A stretch of DNA of 64,000 bases from JBBQRS01 sp038214535 (lineage in GTDB: Bacteria > Chloroflexota > Anaerolineae > CG2-30-64-16), in assembly GCA_038214535.1 (NCBI GenBank), contig JBBQRS010000006.1:17182-81181 (forward strand), given 5' to 3'. Of the stretch, positions 49,381 to 58,700 are shown piece after piece. The notes below the pieces were generated by a model. That model saw nothing but the letters and a program-made list of their open reading frames with translations. It had not been told where the DNA came from and did not search any database. Positions within the stretch are counted from its first letter, which is position 1; every line of letters begins with the position of its first letter. A program made the position numbers and the translations under genes.

Positions 49381-49404
49381 GTCGTTAACGCACAGGAGTT
49401 CTCC

Positions 49405-51168
49405 ATGCAGCTTCCTTTCGCCGGTCATCGCAAGATGCTCGGCAAGTATCTCGTCCCGCAGCAGGGACGCGTCTTCGGGTTGGCAGCATTGCTGTTGACC
49501 GGCATCGCGCTCCAGCTTCTCAATCCGCAGGTCGTGCGCTACTTCATTGACACGGCGCAGGCGGGCGGCCCGCTGAGCCGCCTGCTGATCGCGGGCGTGG
49601 TCTTTCTGGTCGTCGGGCTAGCGGCGCGCAGTCTGTCGCTGGCCGCTGCATACACGAGTATGCAAGTCGCTTGGACCGCCACCAACGCCCTGCGCGCCGA
49701 CCTGCTCGGTCACATCCTGCGGCTCGACATGTCATTCCACAAGACCCATACGCCCGGCGAACTGATCGAGCGCGTGGACGGCGACCCGGGCCTGCTGGCC
49801 GATTTCTTCTCGCAAACGGTATTCAAGACTGCCGCCAACGCGTTGCTGACGGTAGGCATCCTAGTCTTTCTTTACCGGGAGAACGTGCGCGCCGGGCTGG
49901 TGTTGACCAGCTATGCTGTGCTGGCGCTCCTTGCGCTGGCGGGCCTACAAAGATACGGCGCACATCGCTGGGCCGCCGCTCGGCAGGCCTGGGCCGACCA
50001 AAACGGCTTCATCGAGGAGTATCTGGCCGGGGTCGAGGACATCCGCGGCGTCGGCGCAGAGGCATACGCAGAGGGGCAGTTGAAGGCCCTGACCCGGCGA
50101 GTGCTGACCACCGAACGCAGCGCACGTATGGCGCGCGCCCTGGCCGGATCCATCACCGGTTCCCTCTACGTCGTCGGTTACGGGCTGGGGCTGGCGCTCG
50201 GCGCGCAACTCTACCTGCGCGGCGAGGTCAGTATCGGCGCGGCGTTCGTCATCGTGTACTACATCAGCATGTTGGCCTCGCCGCTGGACGCGCTGCGCGA
50301 GGAAGCCGGCAATCTCCAACAGGCCTCGGCGGGGTTGGAACGCATCGAATCACTCTACGCGCTGCACCCGCAGGTGGCAGAAGCGCCCGGCGTCGTGTTG
50401 CCTGAAGGCTCGTTGGGAGTAGAGTTCGCGAAGGTGTCCTTCACTTACCGAGACGACCCCGAGCGTGAAGATGGCGATCCCGTGTTGCAAGATATCTCAT
50501 TTCAACTTGCGCCGGGGCGGGCGCTGGGCATCGTGGGGCGCACGGGCAGCGGCAAGTCTACCCTGTCCCGGCTGCTGTTCCGGCTGTATGATCCTGATGC
50601 AGGAGTGATTCGACTGGGCGATAGTGATCTGCGCGACGTGAGCCTGAACGACCTGCGGCAGCGCGTCGGGATGGTGACACAGGACGTGCAGTTGTTCGGC
50701 GCGAGCCTGCGCGACAACATCGCCCTTTTCGACCCGCACGTGACGGACGAAGCAATCTGGAACGCGCTGGATGCGCTGGGACTGCGCGATTGGGTGGGCG
50801 CGATGCCGGGCGGGCTGTCAACGATGCTCGAAACCGGCGGCGGTAACTTGTCGGCGGGCGAGGCGCAACTGATCGCGTTCACGCGCCTTTTACTGCGCGA
50901 TCCCGCAGTGGTCATCCTGGATGAAGCCTCTTCACGCCTGGACCCGATAACCGAACAGCGGCTGGAACGGGCCGCGGCCCGGCTGTTCGCAGGGCGCACG
51001 GCCATCGTCATCGCCCATCGGATTCAGACCCTGCAACGCGCCGATGATATTCTGGTCCTCGAAGGCGGGCGCATCGTGGAACATGGCGTCAGGGCAGAAT
51101 TGGCGGCCGACCCGGATTCCCGCTTCAGCCGCCTGCTGCGCGTTGGGCTTGAGGAGGCGCTGGCATGA
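49405..51168 (+). CDS. ABC exporter half-transporter, subunit 1 (degenerate signature motif)
   Basis: This 587-aa protein has a six-helix type IV exporter TMD (~1-320) fused to an NBD. Walker A is GRTGSGKSTLSRLLF, Walker B is VVILDEASSRLD with the catalytic Glu present, and the H-loop is IAHRIQTLQRAD. The signature motif reads LSAGEAQ instead of LSGGQ. The next gene has the opposite defect, as expected for a heterodimeric exporter of the BmrCD/TM287-288 kind. The ATG at 49405 has AGGAG at 49393-49397; the frame upstream runs through the attenuator hairpin. The substrate is probably a drug or lipid. Confidence 0.9.
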   Translation: MQLPFAGHRKMLGKYLVPQQGRVFGLAALLLTGIALQLLNPQVVRYFIDTAQAGGPLSRLLIAGVVFLVVGLAARSLSLAAAYTSMQVAWTATNALRADLLGHILRLDMSFHKTHTPGELIERVDGDPGLLADFFSQTVFKTAANALLTVGILVFLYRENVRAGLVLTSYAVLALLALAGLQRYGAHRWAAARQAWADQNGFIEEYLAGVEDIRGVGAEAYAEGQLKALTRRVLTTERSARMARALAGSITGSLYVVGYGLGLALGAQLYLRGEVSIGAAFVIVYYISMLASPLDALREEAGNLQQASAGLERIESLYALHPQVAEAPGVVLPEGSLGVEFAKVSFTYRDDPEREDGDPVLQDISFQLAPGRALGIVGRTGSGKSTLSRLLFRLYDPDAGVIRLGDSDLRDVSLNDLRQRVGMVTQDVQLFGASLRDNIALFDPHVTDEAIWNALDALGLRDWVGAMPGGLSTMLETGGGNLSAGEAQLIAFTRLLLRDPAVVILDEASSRLDPITEQRLERAAARLFAGRTAIVIAHRIQTLQRADDILVLEGGRIVEHGVRAELAADPDSRFSRLLRVGLEEALA

Positions 51169-52976
51169 ACGGAAAACCATCCACCCAAACGCCGAACACC
51201 TGGGGCTACGTTCACCGGCTGGTGCACTATGCCCCGCAGCCTTTCTGGCTGCACGCGCTCTTGCAGGTCTTAGTCCTCGGCACACAGGTGCTGCCGGGGC
51301 TGATCGAGCGTTCGGTCTTCAACCAGCTCACCGGCGACGCCCCCGTAAGCTTCGGCATTCCCGCGCTGATCGCCCTGTTCATCTCCGTCGGGCTGGCGCG
51401 CAATGTGACCTCGTTTGGCGAGGCGTGGGCATCAAACACGTTCCGGCTGGAAGTGGGCGCGTGGATGCGCGGCAACCTGTTCGCAGCTCACCTGCGGCGG
51501 CCGGGCGCGCTCACCGCACCGGTCTCGCCGGGCGAGGCAGTCAACCGCTATACCGATGATGTGGCCGAGTTGGGAGATTTTCCCACCTGGCTGCCCGACG
51601 TGGCGGGCAACCTCATTGCGTTCCTGGTCGCGGTGATCGTGATGGCCGGCATCAACTGGCGCATCACGCTGTTCGTCTTCCTGCCGCTGGTCGCGTCTTA
51701 TCTGATTGCGCGCGTTGCGTGGGGCCAGATGCTGCGTTATCGCAAAGAAGCCGGTTTGGCAGACGACGCCATTACCGGCTTTCTGGCCGAGTTGTTCAGC
51801 GCAGTACAGGCCGTAAAGGTGGCCGGGGCAGAGGAACACATCGTGGCCCACTTCGCGCACGTGAATGAGACGCGTCGCCAGGCGGCCATCCGCAGCGCCC
51901 TGCTGGAAGAGTTTGTCTGGTCTATGCAGGATATCGCCGTCACCGTGGGGATGGCGCTGATCTTGCTGATGTCGGGGCGGGCGATGGCGGCGGGAGAGTT
52001 CACGGTAGGCGACTTCGCCCTGTTCACCTACTATCTCTGGTTCACCGTGGCGCTGCCGTCGTACTTCGGCACGTTCGTGGGTGACCTCAAACAACAGGAA
52101 GTCGTCGTTGACCGGCTCACGGAGATGATGCCCGATGAACTGCGGGTGATGCTGGTCACACCGGAACAATCGCGGGCAGAAATGACCGTCAAGGGTATGG
52201 CTCCGTTGATTGCGTTGGAGGCGCGCAACCTTACAGCAGTACACCCCGCCAGTGGGGGCGGCGTCCATGACGTCAGTTTCACGCTCAAGGCCGGCAGCTT
52301 CACGGTCATCACGGGGGAGGTCGGCGCGGGGAAGACGACGCTGCTGCGCGCCGTCGCCGGGCTTTTGCCCCGCGATGGCGGCGACGTGTTATGGAATGGT
52401 GAGATCAAGACAGACCTGCCGGCGCTATTCTACGCCGGACGAGCCGGCTACGTGGCGCAGACGCCACGGCTCTTCAGCACGACGCTGCGCGAGAACATCC
52501 TGATGGGAACAACGAATGACGATGCCGATGGATTACAGCTTGCCGTGTGGCGCGCCGTTCTTGAACCGGACATCGCGGCGTTGGAATCTGGCCTCGAGAC
52601 GGTGGTTGGGCCGCGAGGCGTTCGGCTCTCCGGCGGGCAGGTGCAACGCGCCGCAGCAGCGCGTATGCTGGCGCGCGAGCCGGATCTGCTGGTTTGCGAT
52701 GACCTTTCGAGTGCGCTCGACGTGGAGACAGAACGCACGCTGTGGGAGCGCATCGGGTCGGCACGCACGCAGGGGCAGGCTTTCACCTGTCTGGTGACGT
52801 CACACCGACGCGAGGTATTGCGTCGCGCCGACCACATCATTATACTCAAGGAGGGTCGCGTGGCGGCGCAAGGCGCGTTGGACGAATTGCTTGCTGCCAG
52901 CGATGAAATGCGCCGCATCTGGGCCGCGAAGCCCGAAAATGATACGGCGCAACCGGAACCACAAACAGGCGTATAA
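51165..52976 (+). CDS. ABC exporter half-transporter, subunit 2 (non-catalytic Walker B)
   Basis: This 603-aa protein has a six-helix TMD and an NBD with Walker A TGEVGAGKTTLLRA, intact signature LSGGQVQRAAAARML, and Walker B LLVCDDLSSALD. The residue after the Walker B Asp is Asp, not the catalytic Glu, so its own ATP site cannot hydrolyse efficiently. That degenerate site is completed by the LSAGE signature of subunit 1. The consensus site pairs subunit 1's Glu with subunit 2's LSGGQ. It overlaps subunit 1 by 4 bases. Confidence 0.9.
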   Translation: MNGKPSTQTPNTWGYVHRLVHYAPQPFWLHALLQVLVLGTQVLPGLIERSVFNQLTGDAPVSFGIPALIALFISVGLARNVTSFGEAWASNTFRLEVGAWMRGNLFAAHLRRPGALTAPVSPGEAVNRYTDDVAELGDFPTWLPDVAGNLIAFLVAVIVMAGINWRITLFVFLPLVASYLIARVAWGQMLRYRKEAGLADDAITGFLAELFSAVQAVKVAGAEEHIVAHFAHVNETRRQAAIRSALLEEFVWSMQDIAVTVGMALILLMSGRAMAAGEFTVGDFALFTYYLWFTVALPSYFGTFVGDLKQQEVVVDRLTEMMPDELRVMLVTPEQSRAEMTVKGMAPLIALEARNLTAVHPASGGGVHDVSFTLKAGSFTVITGEVGAGKTTLLRAVAGLLPRDGGDVLWNGEIKTDLPALFYAGRAGYVAQTPRLFSTTLRENILMGTTNDDADGLQLAVWRAVLEPDIAALESGLETVVGPRGVRLSGGQVQRAAAARMLAREPDLLVCDDLSSALDVETERTLWERIGSARTQGQAFTCLVTSHRREVLRRADHIIILKEGRVAAQGALDELLAASDEMRRIWAAKPENDTAQPEPQTGV

Positions 52977-52991
52977 CGTCTTAGGAACAAC

Positions 52992-53031
52992 CCCGAGGTA
53001 GGCGCTCAGCCGGAAACGCGCCCACCTCGGG
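52992..53031 (+). other. Strong hairpin between ABC exporter and PBP genes
   Basis: A 14-bp stem CCCGAGGTAGGCGC/GCGCCCACCTCGGG with one G-U pair and a 12-base loop, and no U-run. It lies 13 bp before the PBP ATG and may limit read-through or ribosome access. Confidence 0.55.
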
Positions 53032-53044
53032 CGTCATCTGACTT

Positions 53045-55708
53045 ATGTCCCGAAGCCTTGTTCGACGCTCACTCAGCCTTATCGCCTGCGGAACCGGCGT
53101 CATCCTCGCCGGACTCCTGCTTGCAGGCGCGCTCTTCTGGCGCGGCCTCATTGCAGACCTGCCAACCCCCAACGCGACCGACGCCGTATCCGACACGCAG
53201 AGCATCCTGTTCGTGGATCGCAACGGCCAGCCTCTCTATGAGGCGATAGACCCGAACGGGAACAAGTACGTCCCGCTGCCGCTTGATGCAAGCCCGCTCG
53301 CCTGCCGGCAGGCGACCATCGCCACCGAAGACAGCCGGTTCTACACGCATCCGGGCGTAGACGCGCTGGCGGTCGGGCGCGCGGTCTTGCAAGACGCCTG
53401 GCACATCGCGCGCGGGGGCGAGGGCAAGTTCTCCTTCTCCGGGGCCAGCACCCTGACCCAACAGCTCGCGCGCCGGCTCTATCTTGATCCGGAAGAACGT
53501 CAGAATCGCACGCTGCGCCGCAAGTTACGTGAGGCGTGGTTGGCCGGGCGCATGGAGCGCGTGCAGAGCAAGGACGAGATACTGGCGCTCTATCTGAACA
53601 CTACATACTACGGTCACTTTGCGGTCGGCATCGAAGCCGCCGCACAGGCGTATTTCGGCGTCGGCGCGAGTGAACTCGACCTCGCGCAATGCTCGTTGCT
53701 GGCGGGGCTGCCGCAATATCCGACCGGCTATAATCCGATCGAGAACCCCGACGCGGCGAAGGGCCGCCAGGGGGTCGTGCTGGCGTTGATGGCGCGCGAA
53801 GGTTACATCACCAAGGCGCAGGCCGAAGACGCCGGGCGCGAGGCGCTCGCTTACGCGGCCACGCCCTTCCCCATCGAAGCCCCGCACTTCGTAATGTGGG
53901 TCAGCAACCAACTCACGGATTACGTAGACGAAGAGACATTAAGCCGCGGCGGGTTGCGCGTGATCACGACGCTGGACCTGGATCAACAACGCCTCGCCGA
54001 ACAGATTGTGCGCCGGCGGTTGGCGCAACTGCGCCCATGCACCGAGGGCATCGCGCCGCCGAACTGCGACCCGACCGCCGACCCCGCGCGCCGCGCCGAG
54101 AACGCGGCGCTGGCAGCGCTCGACCCGGCGACCGGCGCGGTGACGGCGATGGTGGGCAGCCCCGATTTCTTCGACGCGCGCGTCAGCGGCGCAGTCAACG
54201 CGACGCTGACGCGCCGGCAGCCCGGTTCGGCCATCAAACCGCTCACCTATGCTGCGGTGTTCGACCCGGAGCGAGCGACCGCCGACGGACGCGCGCCGTG
54301 GACGACGGCGACCCTCATCGCGGATTTGCGGACGGTCTTCCCCACCGACGAAGGCCGCCCCTACGTGCCGCAAAACTATGACCGGCGTTATCACGGGCCG
54401 GTGACGGCACGCGCGGCGTTGGCAAACTCATATAACATTCCGGCGGTCAAGGCGCTGCAAACCGTGGGCGTGAACGCCCTGTTGGAACAAGCGGAACGGC
54501 TGGGCATCTCATGGCGCGCCGACGGCGCGCCCCAACCCACCTCCGCGGGGAGTGCGAGCCAGGATCAAACAGAGGCGCCGCGGTATGGTCTGGCGCTGAC
54601 GCTGGGCGGCGGCGAGGTGAGCCTGCTGGAACTGACGGCAGCCTATGCGGGGTTTGTGAACGGCGGGCAGCGCGTCACGCCACACGGCATTGCGCGCATC
54701 GAGACGCTGGACGGGCGCGTCCTCTATGATGCGACGCACGATGACGCGCTGACGCCCCGCCCGGCGCTCGACCCGCGCGTCGCCTACCTGATTACCGATA
54801 TCCTGAGCGACAATAACGCCCGCCTGCCCTCGTTCGGACCGGGCAACGCGCTCGAACTGGGATTCCCGGCGGCAGCAAAAACTGGCACTACCACGGATTG
54901 GCGCGATAATTGGACCCTGGGCTATACGCCGACGCTGGTCGCCGGGACGTGGGTGGGCAACGCCGATAACACGCCGATGCTCGACGTGAGCGGCGTCAGC
55001 GGCGCCGGCCCCGTCTGGCATGATTTCATGCAGGCCGCGCTGCGGGGCGCGCCGAAGCGCGATTTCGCCGTCCCGGACGGTTTGACGCAAGTCGAGATTT
55101 GCGCCGACTCCGGTTTGCCGCCGATGGCGCAGCTTGTTCGCGCGACCGCCGACGAAACGATTCCTTGCCCGCTGCGGCGCGCGGAGTGGTTTATCGAGGG
55201 CACGCAGCCACGGGTAGCGGACATGTCTCATATCCTGGTCGAGCGTGACGCACGGACAGGCCGGCGCGCGGGCCCGGAAACGCCGCCGGAGGCGATCATC
55301 ACAGAAACGTTCTGGGTCTTACCGCCGGAGTATCAGACATGGGCCCGAGAGAACAACATCCCTCAGCCCCCGCCGGAAATCGCGACGGCGGACGAGGCAT
55401 CAGGAGAGCGTGAACATCATGATCTATTGGCACTTACCAGTCCTGACGCCAATCGAGTCTATCGTCTTGACCCGTCACTGCCGCGAGAAAGCCAGGCCGC
55501 GCCGGTTTCCATTTACGTAGCGCCGGAACTGCGTTCGGCGACAGTGACGTTGACCGCGGATGGCGCAACACTGGCGCAAGTAAGCGGGCCGGATTATACG
55601 GAATGGTGGCCGCTGCAACGCGGCGTACACACCCTACAGGCTGTCGCCACCCGGCGCGACGGCAGTCGCATTATCAGCAAACCGATTGTCATTCAAGTGG
55701 TGGAGTAG
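53045..55708 (+). CDS. pbpC: Class A penicillin-binding protein, PBP1C-like
   Basis: This 887-aa bifunctional peptidoglycan synthase has an N-terminal anchor helix (IACGTGVILAGLLLAGALF). The GT51 transglycosylase follows with EDSRFYTHPGVD (catalytic Glu95), GASTLTQQLARRLYL and NTTYYGHFAVGIEAAA. The transpeptidase has SxxK in RQPGSAIKPLTY (Ser395), SxN in ANSYNIPA, and KTG at 612-614. The C-terminus (WWPLQRGVHTLQAVATRRDG) resembles the BiPBP_C domain of E. coli PbpC. A macroglobulin lipoprotein gene follows after 24 bp, the partnership known for PBP1C. Confidence 0.92.
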   Translation: MSRSLVRRSLSLIACGTGVILAGLLLAGALFWRGLIADLPTPNATDAVSDTQSILFVDRNGQPLYEAIDPNGNKYVPLPLDASPLACRQATIATEDSRFYTHPGVDALAVGRAVLQDAWHIARGGEGKFSFSGASTLTQQLARRLYLDPEERQNRTLRRKLREAWLAGRMERVQSKDEILALYLNTTYYGHFAVGIEAAAQAYFGVGASELDLAQCSLLAGLPQYPTGYNPIENPDAAKGRQGVVLALMAREGYITKAQAEDAGREALAYAATPFPIEAPHFVMWVSNQLTDYVDEETLSRGGLRVITTLDLDQQRLAEQIVRRRLAQLRPCTEGIAPPNCDPTADPARRAENAALAALDPATGAVTAMVGSPDFFDARVSGAVNATLTRRQPGSAIKPLTYAAVFDPERATADGRAPWTTATLIADLRTVFPTDEGRPYVPQNYDRRYHGPVTARAALANSYNIPAVKALQTVGVNALLEQAERLGISWRADGAPQPTSAGSASQDQTEAPRYGLALTLGGGEVSLLELTAAYAGFVNGGQRVTPHGIARIETLDGRVLYDATHDDALTPRPALDPRVAYLITDILSDNNARLPSFGPGNALELGFPAAAKTGTTTDWRDNWTLGYTPTLVAGTWVGNADNTPMLDVSGVSGAGPVWHDFMQAALRGAPKRDFAVPDGLTQVEICADSGLPPMAQLVRATADETIPCPLRRAEWFIEGTQPRVADMSHILVERDARTGRRAGPETPPEAIITETFWVLPPEYQTWARENNIPQPPPEIATADEASGEREHHDLLALTSPDANRVYRLDPSLPRESQAAPVSIYVAPELRSATVTLTADGATLAQVSGPDYTEWWPLQRGVHTLQAVATRRDGSRIISKPIVIQVVE

Positions 55709-55732
55709 CCCGTCTCTTTCGGGGAGGAAAGC

Positions 55733-58700
55733 ATGAAGCAGCGTGTTCGATTCGTATCCTTACTGAATGTCGTCCTCGTCCTCAATTTGATTCTGGCGGC
55801 CTGTAGCTCCGGCCTGCCCATTGCACCGGCAGCGCAGCCGGCCGCGAGCCGTGCGGAAACCATAGACGTGGGGCCGGCGCAGGAAGCTGTCGCGTCCCCC
55901 GCGCCCATGACGCCCGTGGTCGCGGCCATCAGCCCGGCGCGCGGCGAGGAGCAGCCGCTGGACGCGCCGGTGCGCATCACCTTCGATCAACCGATGGACC
56001 CGGCCAGCACACAGGCCGCCTTCGAGATCGCGCCACAGACCGCCGGTGAGGTGAAAGTCAACGGGCGCGAGCTGGTCTTCACGCCAAAGAACGCGTTCGA
56101 GCGCGCCGCCGATTATACGATCAGCGTAGCCGACACGGCAAAGAGCGCCGCCGGTCTGACACTGAGCGCCCCGGTTATTCAGGATTTCCGCACGGTGGGC
56201 TATCTCGAGGTCTCCAGTACGCAGCCGGAGGACGGCGCGACCGATGTCACCGTCAACCGGCCGATCACAGTGGCGTTCAACCGCCCCGTCGTGCCGTTGA
56301 CGGGCGTGAGTGGTCAGGCCGGGCTGCCCCAGCCGCTGGTCATCAGCCCAGCAGTTGAGGGAACCGGCGAGTGGCTGAACACCGGCATCTATCAGTTCAC
56401 ACCGAAAAACGGGCTGGCGGCTTCGACAACTTACTCCGTCACGGTGAAGGCCGGTCTGACCGACACGCGCGGCGCCGTGCTGGAACAGGATGTCGTCTTC
56501 AACTTCCGCACCACTGACCCGACAGTCGTCAGGTGGCTGCCGGAAAACAACACTAACCTGCCGATTCAGAATCCGATCACTGTCACCTTCTCAATGCCGA
56601 TGGACCGCGCCTCCACAGAAGAGGCATTCAGCCTGCGCAATGATGCAGGCGTGGCCGTGGAGGGCGCATTCACCTGGCAAGCGGACGATATGGTGATGGG
56701 GTTCAAGCCGCGTAAGGCACTGGACTACGGCCAACGCTACACCGCCGAGGTTGCTACTTCGGCGATGGCTGCCAGCCGGATGGGTACGTTACGCGACAGG
56801 AGCAACCGCAAGCGCGGCTTCCTGGCCGTGTCGCTGCCCGAAATCGTGCGCACCGACCCCAGCGAGGGTAATCTCAGGGCCGACCCAATGGGCGGCATCA
56901 CGTTCTACTTCAAAAGCCCGATGAACCCCGGAACGTTCATCACGGATAGCCTGACAATCCTACCCAAACCGACGCGGGTATATACGAATTACAACCCGTA
57001 TGATAACTCTCTGTGGGTGGATTTCAACAAGCTGCCCGCCACGTCATATACCGTGACGCTATCGGGCAAGGTCGCCGACCCTTACGGGAACACCCTGGGC
57101 GACGATTTCAAGGTCACCTTCCTCACGCGCGACTATGATCCGATGCTGGAGATCAACACCCCGGCGCAAATCGGGACCTACAACGCATACACGAACACCG
57201 AGGCGGTCATCACCTATCGCAACGTGCCGAAGATCACGTTCTCACTATACCGCACGGAACTCGATGACTATCTCTCCATGACGGGGACCAGGAAGTGGGA
57301 AGCATGGGATCGTTACGCCCCGCAGAAGGATGACCTCATCCGTTCGTGGACGGAAAAGACCACGGCGCGCCCAAACCGGATCGCCGTGATCCGCGTCCCG
57401 CTCACAGATACCCAGGGTAATCAGCTTCCGCCGGGCTTCTACTATCTGGAGCTGGCAGGAGACGCCAAAGCCAGCATTGACCCCATGAGCACACGGCGAC
57501 TCCTGGCCCGCACCGACCTCAACATCGTCCTAAAAACGGGGCAAGATGAAGCGCTGGCGTGGGTCACCGACCTGAAAAGTGGTCAGCCCGTGTCGGGCGC
57601 AGACGTACGTTTTTACACCCAAGACAAGGTAGACGCCGTAATCACCACGGACAAGGATGGGCTCGCCCATCTTACGGACATAAGGGCGCGGGACTACTGG
57701 GAACCGCTGGTCGCCATTGCAACTACGAAGACCGGGGGGTTCGGCGTCGCATCGTCCGACTGGTCGAACGGCATCTCGCCGTGGGACTTCAACCTGTCCG
57801 GCGGGACGAGCGGGCAGCCGTACAACGCCTACGTGTACACGGATCGCCCCATCTACCGGCCCGGCCAGACGGTCTACTGGAAGGCCATCGTGCGGCGCGA
57901 CCGCGACGCGCAATATAGCCTGCCGGATGCCGGCCAAGCGATCTCGGTCACGATCAACGATGACCGGGGCAACGTGGTCATCGAGCAAAGCCTGACGCTG
58001 ACGCCGCAAGGCACAGTTGACGGCGAATTGACGCTGGCGCCGGATGCAACCACGGGCTACTACTACCTGACCGCAAAGCTCAGAGAAGATAACAGCTTCG
58101 GGGTCGGATTCCAGGTGGCGGAGTACCGCAAGCCGGAATATGAACTGGTCGCAACGACCGACAAGCCGGAATACACCCAGGGCGAGCAGATCAACATCAC
58201 GGCGCAGGCCAGCTACTTCTTCGGCGGGCCGGTGAAGGATGCGAAAGTGCAATGGGTCATGCTTGCGGCGGATCAGTATTTCTCGCCGCCGGGCAAGGAG
58301 GGCTATAGCTTCACCGACTGGAACTGGTACGATGACGGTCAGACCTACTATGGCGGCGAGCTAAGCCGTGGCGAGGGCAGGACCGACAAAGACGGACGTT
58401 TCACGTTCAGCGCGCCAGCCGACATCTCGAAGTTCAAACAGGGCCAACGCTTCACGTTCGACATCACGATCACCGACGCCAACAACCAGCCGGTGTCTAC
58501 ACAGGCCACGGCGCTGGTGCATAAGGGCGCGTTCTACATCGGGTTGAAACCGACCGAGTACGTGGCAACGGTCGGCCAACCGGCGCAGGTGGCGGTGATC
58601 ACGGTTGACCCGCAAGGCCTACCGGTTGCAAATCAGGATGTGACGTTGGTAGTGAATCAGGTGGAATGGCGCAGCGTGCGCGAGAAAGCCGAAGACGGCC

